Source of the DNA: JANNYA01 sp031422315
Lineage (GTDB): Bacteria > Pseudomonadota > Gammaproteobacteria > Xanthomonadales > SZUA-5
Length of the DNA stretch: 64,000 nucleotides
NCBI GenBank assembly: GCA_031422315.1
Contig: JANOQN010000014.1
Location: forward strand, 1 to 64,000
Reading direction: 5' to 3'
This document shows positions 53,796-63,072 of the stretch, piece by piece (the stretch's first letter is position 1; each line of letters opens with the position of its first letter). The notes beneath the pieces are model-generated. The model was not told where the DNA came from. It searched no databases and saw nothing but the letters and a program-made list of their open reading frames with translations. The position numbers and the translations under genes are program-made.

Positions 53796-55145
53796 TTAAG
53801 CCGCAATCGCTATCGGCGCTGGCGCGTCGATAATGGATCGTCGGTTGACAATGTAGTATTCGAATTCGTGCCAAAAGTGTTTCATCATGCCATTAACCGG
53901 CCATGCCGAGGCCTCACCGAATGCGCAAATGGTGTGACCTTCAATTTGCCCGGCGGCTTGCTTGAGCAGTGCCAAATCTTCCATTGTGGCCTGATGCTTG
54001 ACGATGCGCTGCGTAATTCGGTGCATCCAGCCTGTGCCTTCGCGGCACGGCGTACACTGGCCACACGATTCCGCATGATAAAACTGGCAGATGCGATCTA
54101 GCGTGCGCACCATGCAGGTCGTATCGTCCATGACGATTACCGCGCCTGAGCCCAAACCTGATCCGGCTTTTTGCAGCGCGTCAAAATCCATGGTCAATTC
54201 CAGCATCTGTGTGGCAGGAATGACCGGCATAGACGATCCGCCCGGAATCACCGCTTTCAATGTGCGACCTGGCCGCATACCGCCCGCGAGTGCCAGCAAA
54301 TCTTTGAATGGTGTGCCAAGCGGAACTTCATAGTTACCGGGTTTTGCGACATGGCCAGATACCGAAAACACCTTCGGGCCGCCATTGTTCGGCTTGCCGA
54401 TATTCAAGAACCAGTCCGCACCATTTCGAATAATCGCCGGCACCGAGGCGAAGGTTTCAGTGTTGTTGATGGTGGTCGGCTTGCCGTACAAGCCAAAAGT
54501 GGCCGGAAACGGCGGTTTAAAGCGCGGTTGGCCTTTCTTGCCTTCCAACGATTCCATCAGCGCAGTTTCTTCGCCGCAAATATAAGCACCAGCACCTAAT
54601 GTGGCGAATAAGTCAAAACTAAATTCACTGCCGAGTATATTTTTGCCTAGAAAACCTTTTTCATACGCTTCTTTCAACGCCGCTTCAAAATGCTCATACG
54701 GTTCGCGCTCAAATTCCCCGCGCATGTAATTATAACCAGCGGTGCAGCCCATCGCGTAACCGCCAATAATCATGCCTTCGATCACCGCATGTGGGTTGTA
54801 GCGCAAAATATCTCGATCGTGGCAGGTGCCGGGCTCAGATTCATCGGAATTGCATAATACGTAGCGTGCTCCAGAAACAGGCCCGCGTGGAATCATAAAG
54901 CTCCATTTTAAGCCAGTCGGGAACCCTGCCCCGCCACGCCCCCGCAATGCAGATGCTTTTACCATATCCACCACTTGTTCGCGGCTCATAGGCTCAGTTA
55001 AAACCTTACGCAATGCTTGATAGCCACCGGATTTAATATAGCTATCGAAGCTCCACGGAATATCAAAATGCAGCGTGGTGAATACGACATTATGCGCTTC
55101 AGGCATATGCCCAAGCGGATTATAGGTTTGCGCAGTAGCGCTCAT
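53796..55145 (-). CDS. nuoF: NADH-quinone oxidoreductase subunit F
   Basis: A 449-residue subunit that binds NADH and FMN and holds cluster N3. Motifs: ALRGRGGAGFPTGLKWSFM (FMN/NADH site), CGEETALMESLEGKKGQPR, and the cluster binding ESCGQCTPCREGTGWM. ATG 55145. The repeat element at 55188-55340 lies just upstream, between this gene and nuoE. Confidence 0.98.
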   Translation of the reverse strand: MSATAQTYNPLGHMPEAHNVVFTTLHFDIPWSFDSYIKSGGYQALRKVLTEPMSREQVVDMVKASALRGRGGAGFPTGLKWSFMIPRGPVSGARYVLCNSDESEPGTCHDRDILRYNPHAVIEGMIIGGYAMGCTAGYNYMRGEFEREPYEHFEAALKEAYEKGFLGKNILGSEFSFDLFATLGAGAYICGEETALMESLEGKKGQPRFKPPFPATFGLYGKPTTINNTETFASVPAIIRNGADWFLNIGKPNNGGPKVFSVSGHVAKPGNYEVPLGTPFKDLLALAGGMRPGRTLKAVIPGGSSMPVIPATQMLELTMDFDALQKAGSGLGSGAVIVMDDTTCMVRTLDRICQFYHAESCGQCTPCREGTGWMHRITQRIVKHQATMEDLALLKQAAGQIEGHTICAFGEASAWPVNGMMKHFWHEFEYYIVNRRSIIDAPAPIAIAA

Positions 55146-55187
55146 GCTAGATAGCCTGAATTGAATGGATTGATTTTCGTTTGGATG

Positions 55188-55340
55188 TACCTCGTCATTC
55201 CCGCGCAGGCGTGAACCCAGGTTCCTTGTGCGGTCGGTTGACGCGGAGCGTGCTTTTCAAATTGCCGGCCTTCGAATTGACAACGAGGCGATGCGAAATT
55301 TATCGAACCTGGATCCCCGCCTGCGCGGGGATGACGAGGA
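55188..55340. repeat. Family A inverted-repeat element, copy 3, inside the nuo operon
   Basis: A 153-base unit in the 250-base gap between nuoE and nuoF. The left end is TACCTCGTCATTCCCGCGCA and the right end CGCCTGCGCGGGGATGACGA. The ends are the same inverted type as at 5990-6145, the middle differs. All other nuo genes are packed within a few tens of bases, so this gap is an insertion into the operon. Confidence 0.8.
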
Positions 55341-55395
55341 GAGGCGGCACCAATCGCTAAATTGCTGCTTCGCGGCGTAGCGAACCAAAGTCCAC

Positions 55396-55923
55396 TCACG
55401 TCAACGCATCCAAAATCTGCTCGACCTTTGCATGGGTCAAATGCTCATGAAAATGCCCGTCAACGGTCATCATTGGCGCTCGCACGCAGGCGGCTAGACA
55501 TTCTTCTTCGTCGACTAAATGGATACGGCCATCTGCGGTGCTGCCACCGAGTTTAACGTCATAACGCTTTTCGACGTGCGTTAGCAAATCCTGCGCACCG
55601 TTTAGCCAGCAGGAAATATTGGTGCAGATCGACACCTTGTGGCGACCGCAGCTGCCGGTGTGAAACTGCGAGTAGAAGCTAGCGACTTCATAGGCCCAGG
55701 TTTGCGGAATCTTCAGATAGTTCGCAACGGCGGTAATCAGCTCGTCGGTCAAATGCCCGTGATTTTGCTCTTGCGCCGCGCGCAAAGCGGCAATTGTCGC
55801 CGAACGTCTACGATCCGCTGGAAATTTCGTTAACCAGTGCTCAATCTCGTGGCGTGTATGCTCGTTGAGTACCAGCATCGGATCGATGTCATCTGGATGG
55901 ACGATGGCGTTAGTTGATTTCAT
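55396..55923 (-). CDS. nuoE: NADH-quinone oxidoreductase subunit E
   Basis: A 175-residue subunit with one [2Fe-2S] cluster (N1a). The binding cysteines lie in VSICTNISCWLNG and EECLAACVRAPMM. It works with NuoF as the NADH-oxidising part. ATG 55923 lies 55 bases after the nuoD stop. The stop is followed by the repeat element rather than directly by nuoF. Confidence 0.97.
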   Translation of the reverse strand: MKSTNAIVHPDDIDPMLVLNEHTRHEIEHWLTKFPADRRRSATIAALRAAQEQNHGHLTDELITAVANYLKIPQTWAYEVASFYSQFHTGSCGRHKVSICTNISCWLNGAQDLLTHVEKRYDVKLGGSTADGRIHLVDEEECLAACVRAPMMTVDGHFHEHLTHAKVEQILDALT

Positions 55924-55978
55924 GCGTTGCTTTCATAGGATTTCGTATACTTATTAAATTTTTTTTGAACATCAGTAA

Positions 55979-57232
55979 TTATCGGTCAATTTCACCGAAC
56001 ACCACATCCATGGTGCCGATCAGCGCGACGACGTCCGGCAACATATGGCCACGCGCCAGTTCGTCCATCGATGCCAAATGCGAGAATCCAGGTGCGCGCA
56101 CCTTCAATCGGAACGGTTTATTAGCACCGTCGGCAATCAAATACACCGCGAATTCCCCTTTCGGGGCCTCGACTGCGCTGTAAATCTCACCGGTTGGAAC
56201 GCTGTAGCCTTCGGTAAAGAGCTTAAAGTGATGAATCAGCGCTTCCATATCGCCCTTCATACCAACCCGCGAGGGCGGCGCGACTTTGAAATTCTCGATC
56301 ATAACCGGGCCAGGGTTCGCTCTAAGCCAGCGCACGCATTGCTGCATCATTTTGCAGGATTGGCGCATTTCTTCGATGCGAACTAAATAGCGATCATAGC
56401 AATCGCCATTGCGCCCGACTGGAATATCGAACTGCAAATCAGCATAGGCCGCATAGGGCTGCTTTTTGCGCAAATCCCAAGCGATATCAGAGCCGCGCAG
56501 CATCACGCCGCTAAAACCTAAACGCAGCGCCTGCTCTTTCGTCACCACCCCAATACCAACCGTGCGCTGTTTCCAGATTCGATTGTCGGTCAGCAGCGTT
56601 TCGTATTCATCGACCTTTGAATAAAAATCCGCGCAAAATTGCTCAATAAAATCAAGCATTGAGCCCTGGCGCCATTCATTGCGCTTTTTAAGGTCGACGC
56701 CTTTAGTCCAAGGCGATTCTTTATATTGCGGCATACGATCCGGCAAATCTCGATAAACCCCGCCTGGGCGATAATAAGCCGCATGCAAACGCGCACCGGA
56801 AACGGCTTCATAGCAATCCATTAATTCTTCGCGCTCACGGAAGGCATATAAAAACACCGTCATAGCGCCCAAATCGAGCGCGTTCGATCCTAGCCACATC
56901 AAATGATTCAATATTCGCGTCATTTCATCGAACATTGTACGGATATATTGCGCGCGCGGCGGCGCTTCCACACCCAGCAGCTTTTCAATTGCACGCACAT
57001 AGCCGTGCTCGTTACACATCATTGACACGTAATCGAGCCGGTCCATATAGCCAATTGACTGATTATAAGGCTTGCTTTCAGCTAGCTTTTCCGTGCCCCG
57101 ATGCAGCAGGCCAATGTGCGGATCAGCCCGGGTGACGACTTCGCCATCAAGCTCCAGCACCAGGCGTAAAACGCCGTGCGCAGATGGATGCTGCGGGCCA
57201 AAGTTCAGCGTGTAGTTGCGTATTTCTGCCAT
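55979..57232 (-). CDS. nuoD: NADH-quinone oxidoreductase subunit D
   Basis: A 417-residue peripheral subunit next to the quinone site. The N-terminus MAEIRNYTLNFGPQHPSAHG with the quinone-site His (in QHPSAHG), LVLELDGEVVTRADPHIGLL and RGSDIAWDLRKKQPYAAY are typical. The ATG at 57232 is chosen because the reading from 57340 runs over the end of nuoC and lacks family sequence. It starts ten bases after the nuoC stop. Confidence 0.98.
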   Translation of the reverse strand: MAEIRNYTLNFGPQHPSAHGVLRLVLELDGEVVTRADPHIGLLHRGTEKLAESKPYNQSIGYMDRLDYVSMMCNEHGYVRAIEKLLGVEAPPRAQYIRTMFDEMTRILNHLMWLGSNALDLGAMTVFLYAFREREELMDCYEAVSGARLHAAYYRPGGVYRDLPDRMPQYKESPWTKGVDLKKRNEWRQGSMLDFIEQFCADFYSKVDEYETLLTDNRIWKQRTVGIGVVTKEQALRLGFSGVMLRGSDIAWDLRKKQPYAAYADLQFDIPVGRNGDCYDRYLVRIEEMRQSCKMMQQCVRWLRANPGPVMIENFKVAPPSRVGMKGDMEALIHHFKLFTEGYSVPTGEIYSAVEAPKGEFAVYLIADGANKPFRLKVRAPGFSHLASMDELARGHMLPDVVALIGTMDVVFGEIDR

Positions 57233-57242
57233 CTTTATTGCC

Positions 57243-57977
57243 TCAAACGGGTCGCTTGCTTTGCAAGGCAAGCTCAGCGCTGGCCTGCTCGTAGCGGGAA
57301 TCATCACGCACCACGCGCGGCACGCCCACGCGCGGTTCAATCGACACCGGCTCGTAAATCACCCGGCCTTTGCTGGCGTCATAGCGCACTTCCACGTTGC
57401 CAATCAGCGGGAAATCCTTTCTAAATGGGTGCCCGATAAAACCGTAATCGGTCAAAATTCGCCGCAAATCGCTATGGCCATCGAAAACAATACCAAACAA
57501 ATCAAAGGCTTCGCGCTCAAACCAGTTCGCCGCCGGCCATATTTCGCAGACGCTGGGCAGCACCGGAAAATCGCTATCGGCGCAAAAACATTTGACCCGC
57601 ACGCGCTGATTCAAACTTAACGATAGCAAATGCACCACGCCGGCAAAACGCCGCACCATGCCTTTGCCTTGCGGCCGATCATCCCAGCCAAAACGCCCGG
57701 GCGCGCCTAAAAAGCTGTCCGCGGTCGAGCCTATGCCGCGGCTAAAGCCTGCACTAGACACCGCATCAGTTTCCCATTCATCGCTGCCATAGCCTAAATA
57801 ATCCACGCCGCACAAATCCATCAGCTGCTCAAACTTCAGCTCTGGGTGATCGCGTAGCTGCGTACAAACCTTCAAATAATCACTTGGCAACACTTCCAGC
57901 GTTAGTTCGCCTAAATCCTCGACCAGCGTAACCGCGCTCGCGCCCAGCACCGATTGCAGCGATTGCAAAAGCGCCAC
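57243..57977 (-). CDS. nuoC: NADH-quinone oxidoreductase subunit C
   Basis: A 244-residue peripheral subunit, separate from NuoD (in E. coli the two are fused). The conserved block WPAANWFEREAFDLFGIVFD and the following GHSDLRRILTDYGFIGHPFR are present. It is a scaffold beside NuoD and NuoB. It starts two bases after the nuoB stop. Confidence 0.97.
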   Translation of the reverse strand: MALLQSLQSVLGASAVTLVEDLGELTLEVLPSDYLKVCTQLRDHPELKFEQLMDLCGVDYLGYGSDEWETDAVSSAGFSRGIGSTADSFLGAPGRFGWDDRPQGKGMVRRFAGVVHLLSLSLNQRVRVKCFCADSDFPVLPSVCEIWPAANWFEREAFDLFGIVFDGHSDLRRILTDYGFIGHPFRKDFPLIGNVEVRYDASKGRVIYEPVSIEPRVGVPRVVRDDSRYEQASAELALQSKRPV

Positions 57978-57979
57978 GG

Positions 57980-58507
57980 CTAGACCCTCGCAATCGTGTT
58001 GGTGCGACGGATTTTCTTTTGCAGCTGCAAGATGCCGTGAATCAGCGCTTCTGCGGTCGGCGGGCAGCCCGGCACATAGATATCGACCGGCACAATCCGA
58101 TCGCAGCCGCGCACCACGGCGTAACTATAATGATAGTAGCCGCCGCCATTGGCGCACGAACCCATGGAAATCACCCATTTTGGATCCGGCATTTGATCGT
58201 AAACCCGGCGCAGCGCAGGTGCCATTTTATTGACCAGCGTGCCGGCCACGATCATCAAATCTGACTGACGTGGGCTGGGGCGAAACACCACGCCAAAGCG
58301 ATCCAAATCCAGCCGCGCCGCGCCCGCGTGCATCATCTCAACCGCGCAACAGGCCAAGCCAAACGTGACCGGCCACATCGAACCGGTGCGCGCCCAATTC
58401 ACCACTGCATCGACCGAAGTGGTTACAAAGCCGCGTTCCAACAGCGGATTGTCACCTTCGGGCCGCAAAATATCGTCCAGTGAGCCAATCGGGCTCGGGT
58501 TGTGCAT
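57980..58507 (-). CDS. nuoB: NADH-quinone oxidoreductase subunit B
   Basis: A 175-residue subunit carrying the last [4Fe-4S] cluster, N2, before quinone. Cluster cysteines: GLACCAVEMMH, GSCANGGGYYH and VPGCPPTAEALI. The ATG at 58507 overlaps the nuoA stop by one base (TAATG). A longer frame to 58627 lies within nuoA and is not used. Confidence 0.98.
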   Translation of the reverse strand: MHNPSPIGSLDDILRPEGDNPLLERGFVTTSVDAVVNWARTGSMWPVTFGLACCAVEMMHAGAARLDLDRFGVVFRPSPRQSDLMIVAGTLVNKMAPALRRVYDQMPDPKWVISMGSCANGGGYYHYSYAVVRGCDRIVPVDIYVPGCPPTAEALIHGILQLQKKIRRTNTIARV

Positions 58508-58863
58508 TATTCCCACTCTAACGCCCCTTTTTTCCAAACATAGACATAGCCCAGCACCAAAATCGTCAAAAACGTACCCATTAGTACCAAACCGCGCGTG
58601 CCCAACTCGTCTAAAACCACCGCCCAAGGCACCAAAAACGCAACTTCCAAGTCAAACACGATGAACAAAATTGCCAGCAAGTAAAAGCGTACGTCAAAGC
58701 GCATGCGCGCATCGTCAAAGGCTTCAAAGCCGCATTCATAGGCTGAATTTTTATCAAGCCCTGGCTTGTTAGGCCCCAAAAGCGTGCCCGCCGTCAGCAA
58801 TACAATGCCAAGGCCAAAACCAACCACCAAAAACACCGCAATGGGCAAATATTCGCTCAGCAT
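58507..58863 (-). CDS. nuoA: NADH-quinone oxidoreductase subunit A
   Basis: A 118-residue membrane subunit with three spans; the loop between spans one and two has the text YECGFEAFDDARMRFDVRFY, the quinone-site loop with its Cys and acidic residues. The start at 58863 is set by GGAGG four to five bases upstream; further upstream in-frame codons lack such a site. First gene of the nuo operon, so its promoter lies between here and 59760. Confidence 0.95.
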   Translation of the reverse strand: MLSEYLPIAVFLVVGFGLGIVLLTAGTLLGPNKPGLDKNSAYECGFEAFDDARMRFDVRFYLLAILFIVFDLEVAFLVPWAVVLDELGTRGLVLMGTFLTILVLGYVYVWKKGALEWE

Positions 58864-59760
58864 GTGGCCTCCAAAATACATTTCATAACCGCTGATCGTG
58901 TTGATCAAGCGAAGTTCAGTGGGTTTGACGCCCTGCTCTTTGCAATGGCGCGTCAAACCAAGCTGGCAAGCTTAACAAGCGAGCGCGGTTTTGTCTCTGG
59001 AGCATTCGCTCCATTTGCCAGCAGTTGAGTCAATTCACGTGACGCAATCGCAAAACTTCACGTAGTTTGGCGAAACTACGGGTGTTAAATTCTCGCAAGA
59101 AAGTTTCAGCTAACCGCCCAGTCGTTCCTACAAGCGGGTTCGCCTTACCTCGTCATTCCCGCGCAGGCGGGGATCCAGTACAGGTGTCAGCTTTTTCATA
59201 CACTTTTTTAAAACGGCACCGATGCCCGCTGCGCCGGACAAGCCATCAGTGTTAAGCCTAAATTGAAGTGCACCGTTCCGCCTACAACCGGCCGCAAACC
59301 GGAATACGCATAAAACTGCCAAAACTCATATAGATGCAATTGTCGCTTTGCCATTTCTTATCCCAGGATCAACAAAGCTGGGTGCGGCGGCGTCGGGATC
59401 CTGCCAGTACAGCGTTCTGACTTTCACAGTTCCACCCAGCCTACAACGTCGCGTTTCAGCCAAACATTTAAAAAACATCAGTTTGACTCGCTCTAGTTTC
59501 CCGCTTGCGTAGGAATCACGGTAAGGAAACCGTGAAACTTAATTGAGATGACGATAAGTTAGTTCATGGAAACCGTGTCGTTTTAATGTGGATATAAAAT
59601 CATCAGCCGAGCCGCAGTCTCCATAAATAACCCGCTCAAAAAGTCAATAAGCCAGATAAAAACTGGGTTTTTGCCGCAGTTTGCGAAAATAGCGTCAATT
59701 AATAGTTGCTCAAATGTTACGAGTCCGTAAAATCGGGCCAATCTCTGGAGTGCATTCCAC
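58864..59760. promoter_or_regulatory. Long intergenic region upstream of nuoA and the redox operon
   Basis: Nearly 900 bases between divergent operons with no gene I can support. It holds a hairpin TGGAGC-ATTC-GCTCCA at 58998-59013 and a family A left end at 59146-59190. A degraded family A right-end-like piece, GATGACGATAAGTTAG, lies at 59547-59562, with a direct repeat GGAAACCGTG nearby (about 59525 and 59568). Promoters of both operons must be inside. No tRNA or secG, often found before nuoA, was seen. Confidence 0.5.
59146..59190. repeat. Family A element, left end only (copy 4)
   Basis: TACCTCGTCATTCCCGCGCA and the next bases (GGCGGGGATCCAGTACAGGT then GTCA) match copy 1 beyond the end itself, since copy 1 reads GGATCCAGCACAGGTGTCA. 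The matching right end is lost or decayed. Confidence 0.7.
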
Positions 59761-62160
59761 GTGGCTGAACAAGTCAAAATTGCGGTTGTAGGTTCTGGCC
59801 CTGGCGGATTGTCGGCGGCTGCCCGCGCGGCTGAGCAGGGCATCAGTCATGTTTTGCTCGAAGCCTCGCCACAAATTAGCAACACGATTTTCCGCTACCA
59901 AAAGGGCAAACACGTGATGGCGGAGCCCGAAGCGCTGCCACTGCGCTCTCAGCTCAAGTTTGAAGCCGGTACCCGGGAAAAGATTCTGGGTGAGTGGGAT
60001 GCTGGCGTATCCGGGCTTAAAGTGAATGTACGCTACGGCGCAGAAGTCACCAAAATTGAGGCACTCAATCCTGGCTTTCGCATTACCTGCGCCGACAAGA
60101 GCGTGGTAACTGCCGAATTTTGCGTTTTGGGCGTAGGTTTGCAGGGCAATTTGCGAAAAATGGGCGTGCCGGGCGAAGAAGCCGCGTTTGTGCAATATCA
60201 GCTCGACGACCCAGATGAGTATTCGGATGAGACAATTATTGTGGTCGGCGCGGGCGATGCTGCAATTGAAAACGCCGTTTCGCTGGCAAAACAGAACCAA
60301 GTCATTGTAGTGAATCGCCGGGAAGAATTTGCTCGCGCGAAAGAAGGCAACTTAAAAGCGATCCAGCGCGCGATTGATGAAAAGCAGATCGAATGCTATT
60401 TCAACTCGGCACCGGAAAAGGTGGATTTACTGCCCGTGGGCCGCAAGCCCGGACGCATGTGGCTATCGACTCCAAAAGGCCGGGCGCAAATTTTGTGTGA
60501 TCGAGTGATTGCGCGCTTAGGTGCCAACCCGCCACGTGGCTTTGTCGAAGCCTGCGGGGTGAACTTCCCGAGCAAGGATCCTTCAGCGGTTCCAGCGCTT
60601 TCATCGACCTACGAAAGCAACGTCAAAGGCCTATACATTGTGGGCGCACTCGGCGGCTATCCGCTGATCAAACAGGCGATGAATCAGGGCTATGAAGTCA
60701 TCGAATACATTATGGGCAGAGCGGTAAAGCCTGCCGACGAGCCGCTGTTGGAAGCCAAATTCAAAGCCATGCCGAACTATCGCTCAGTCGATGAAACGCT
60801 CAAGCAAATCCAAAATAACGCCCCGCATTTAGCGCTGATTACCTCGCTGCAGTTGCGCGAGTTTATGGTGGATTCGAGCATCCTCAACATTGCCGCAGGG
60901 CAACCGATTTTTCTGCGCAACGATTACACCAACACGTTTTTCTCGATTATTGGCGGCTCGGCGGAAGTGCTTTTGGACGATGCGGGCAGCAAAATCGTAC
61001 CGCTCAATCCAGGCGAATTCTTCGGCGAAATGGGCCTGATCTCCGGTCGCAGACGCAGCGCTACGGTTCGCGCAGGTGCGCGTGGCGCGGTTTTGCTGGA
61101 AACGCCGCGCCGTTCGATGCTCAAACTCATTAACTCGGTTGATGCGATCAAAAAAGTCATCGACGGCGTATTTATTGAGCGCGCGCTCAAAGGCCGATTC
61201 GGTGAAGACGCCACCGCTGAGCAGCTCAAAGAAGTAGTTTCGACTGCTAGCTTGCAGAAATTTAGAGCGGGCGACGTACTGTTTAACGAAGGCGATGAAG
61301 GCGATTGCTTGCACTTAGTGCGCGTCGGTTCGCTGACGATTTCCCGGCAAATTGGCGGCAAAGACGTGGTGCTGGCTTACGTGCCGGCCGGGCAATATGT
61401 CGGGGAAATGGCGCTGCTGGGCGAGAATAAGCGCTCTGCGACGGCCAGAGCCGCGATCAATACCGAAACGATACGCGTCGAGCGTGATGCGTTTCAAAAG
61501 CTGCTGAGCCGAAACATGCTGCTGCGCGGGCGCTTGCAGCAAGAATACAAAGCGCGCGCGGCGCAAAATTTGACTGTGCAAGCCAGCGGCGCGGCGGGTG
61601 ATGTAATCTCGTTCTTAGTCGGCCAGGGTGCGGGTGAAGCCACCGATATTTTGCTGATTGATGAGGCGCTGTGCGTGCGCTGCGATAACTGCGAAAAAGC
61701 CTGCGCCGAAACACACGGCGGCACTTCCAGATTGGATCGAGAAGCCGGGCCAACCTTCGCCAACGTACACGTGCCAACCAGCTGTAGGCACTGCGAACAC
61801 CCGCATTGCATGAAAGATTGCCCGGCCGATTCGATACACCGTGCGCCGAATGGCGAGGTGTTTATTGCCGACAACTGCATCGGCTGCGGCAATTGCGAGC
61901 GCAACTGCCCGTACGGCGTGATCCACATGGCATCCAAACCTAAGAAAAAACCTGGTCTGTTGAACTGGCTACTGTTTGGCTTTGGCGATGGCCCGGGCGA
62001 ATCGCCTTATGATCCTGAAGCCACCGGTAAAAAAGCAGTCAAATGCGATATGTGTAAAGACTTAAAAGGCGGCGCAGCCTGCGTTCGCGCCTGCCCGACC
62101 GGCGCTGCAATTCGCATCAGCCCCGAACAATTGCCGCAATACGCGTTCGCAAGGAGCTAA
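59761..62160 (+). CDS. Flavoprotein fused to two cyclic-nucleotide-binding domains and a four-cluster ferredoxin
   Basis: A 799-residue cytoplasmic protein. Residues 1-315: two-dinucleotide-fold reductase of the thioredoxin reductase/ferredoxin reductase type, with FAD motif VVGSGPGG (11-16) and NAD(P) motif VVGAGDAA near 163, but no redox CxxC there. Residues about 350-470 and 480-600: two cNMP domains with intact-looking phosphate cassettes (FGEMGLISGRRRSATVRA and VGEMALLGENKRSATARA). From about 620: a ferredoxin region of the DmsB/HycB kind with four cysteine groups (CVRCDNCEKAC, CRHCEHPHCMKDCP, CIGCGNCERNCP, CDMCK...CVRACP). Start GTG 59761. Its stop lies three bases before the next gene. 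Likely an NAD(P)H-oxidising, cNMP-gated electron module. Confidence 0.88.
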   Translation: MAEQVKIAVVGSGPGGLSAAARAAEQGISHVLLEASPQISNTIFRYQKGKHVMAEPEALPLRSQLKFEAGTREKILGEWDAGVSGLKVNVRYGAEVTKIEALNPGFRITCADKSVVTAEFCVLGVGLQGNLRKMGVPGEEAAFVQYQLDDPDEYSDETIIVVGAGDAAIENAVSLAKQNQVIVVNRREEFARAKEGNLKAIQRAIDEKQIECYFNSAPEKVDLLPVGRKPGRMWLSTPKGRAQILCDRVIARLGANPPRGFVEACGVNFPSKDPSAVPALSSTYESNVKGLYIVGALGGYPLIKQAMNQGYEVIEYIMGRAVKPADEPLLEAKFKAMPNYRSVDETLKQIQNNAPHLALITSLQLREFMVDSSILNIAAGQPIFLRNDYTNTFFSIIGGSAEVLLDDAGSKIVPLNPGEFFGEMGLISGRRRSATVRAGARGAVLLETPRRSMLKLINSVDAIKKVIDGVFIERALKGRFGEDATAEQLKEVVSTASLQKFRAGDVLFNEGDEGDCLHLVRVGSLTISRQIGGKDVVLAYVPAGQYVGEMALLGENKRSATARAAINTETIRVERDAFQKLLSRNMLLRGRLQQEYKARAAQNLTVQASGAAGDVISFLVGQGAGEATDILLIDEALCVRCDNCEKACAETHGGTSRLDREAGPTFANVHVPTSCRHCEHPHCMKDCPADSIHRAPNGEVFIADNCIGCGNCERNCPYGVIHMASKPKKKPGLLNWLLFGFGDGPGESPYDPEATGKKAVKCDMCKDLKGGAACVRACPTGAAIRISPEQLPQYAFARS

Positions 62161-62163
62161 AGC

Positions 62164-63063
62164 ATGCATGACACCATGCTCAATTACGGGCGCTATCGCT
62201 ATCTTTGGATCATGTTGGCGCTGCTGTTTGGCTCGCTAGCCGCCTATATCTGGCACTTTCCGATCGGTCGACCGAATGGCGGTTCTTGGCTGGGCTACAC
62301 GCTCGGCACGATTGGCGCGGTATTGATTGTTTGGCTGATGCTGCTCGGCATTCGCAAACGCCGCTATGCCTCACGCGTGGGTTCCGTGCGCGGCTGGACG
62401 TCAGCGCACGTGTATTTAGGAACCTCACTGATATTGGTCACCTTACTGCATTCTGGTTTTCAATTCGGCTGGAACATCCACACGCTGTGTTTCGTGCTCA
62501 TGTTGTTTGTTATTTTCTCCGGGTTTTTTGGCGTTTTTGCCTACTTACGCTATCCAGCGCTGATGACCACGAATCGGCAAAACACCACCCGCGATCAAAT
62601 GCTAGAAGAAATCAGCGAGCTGGATAAATCTGCACTCACGCTGGCCGATCAAGTCGATCGCAGCATTCATGACGTGGTGCTGCGTTCTGTCCAGCGCACA
62701 AAATTGGGCGGCAATTTTTGGGCGCAATTGACTGCGAAGGATCGCTCCGGTGAGGCTGTGCTAAAGCTACGTCAAGCGGTGCTGTCGCATAAACCGAATC
62801 AGCCGGAAAAGAAAGCCTCAGGCGGGCAAACGCTAGTGATGATGGTCGATTTTATCGGGCAAACCGCGAATGATCAGCAAGCCGAAAGCCTGCGCCGATT
62901 GCTAGATGTTATGTGCCGCAAGCAATCACTCGCGACGCGCGTAGCACGCGATATTCAACTCGCTGCACTGATGGAGATCTGGCTGTTTATCCACGTGCCG
63001 CTAAGCTTTGGCCTGCTTGCCACGCTAATCGCGCACGTTTTTTCTGTTTTCTTTTACTGGTAG
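62164..63063 (+). CDS. Multi-span membrane protein with histidine pairs (cytochrome b-like)
   Basis: A 299-residue inner-membrane protein from ATG 62164 with AAGGAG before it. Hydrophobic spans lie at about 12-30, 40-60, 78-98, 103-125 and 272-298. Histidines that could bind heme are in SAHVYLG, TLLHSGF, NIHTLC, LFIHVPLS and LIAHVFS. A soluble, charged loop of about 130 residues (140-265) separates spans four and five. The layout suits a quinol- or ferredoxin-linked membrane cytochrome b. Three genes in a row make an operon: flavoprotein, this protein, multiheme cytochrome c. Confidence 0.7.
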   Translation: MHDTMLNYGRYRYLWIMLALLFGSLAAYIWHFPIGRPNGGSWLGYTLGTIGAVLIVWLMLLGIRKRRYASRVGSVRGWTSAHVYLGTSLILVTLLHSGFQFGWNIHTLCFVLMLFVIFSGFFGVFAYLRYPALMTTNRQNTTRDQMLEEISELDKSALTLADQVDRSIHDVVLRSVQRTKLGGNFWAQLTAKDRSGEAVLKLRQAVLSHKPNQPEKKASGGQTLVMMVDFIGQTANDQQAESLRRLLDVMCRKQSLATRVARDIQLAALMEIWLFIHVPLSFGLLATLIAHVFSVFFYW

Positions 63064-63072
63064 CGGCGCGAT

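Noticed and set aside
57233..57340. Longer NuoD reading over the end of nuoC
   Set aside because: Family sequence begins at MAEIRNYTLNF (57232); the extra part is the nuoC gene in another frame.
58508..58627. Longer NuoB reading over nuoA
   Set aside because: The text has no family match and lies inside nuoA.
58864..59760. tRNA-Leu or secG upstream of nuoA
   Set aside because: These often precede nuoA in proteobacteria, but no cloverleaf or secG frame is visible here.
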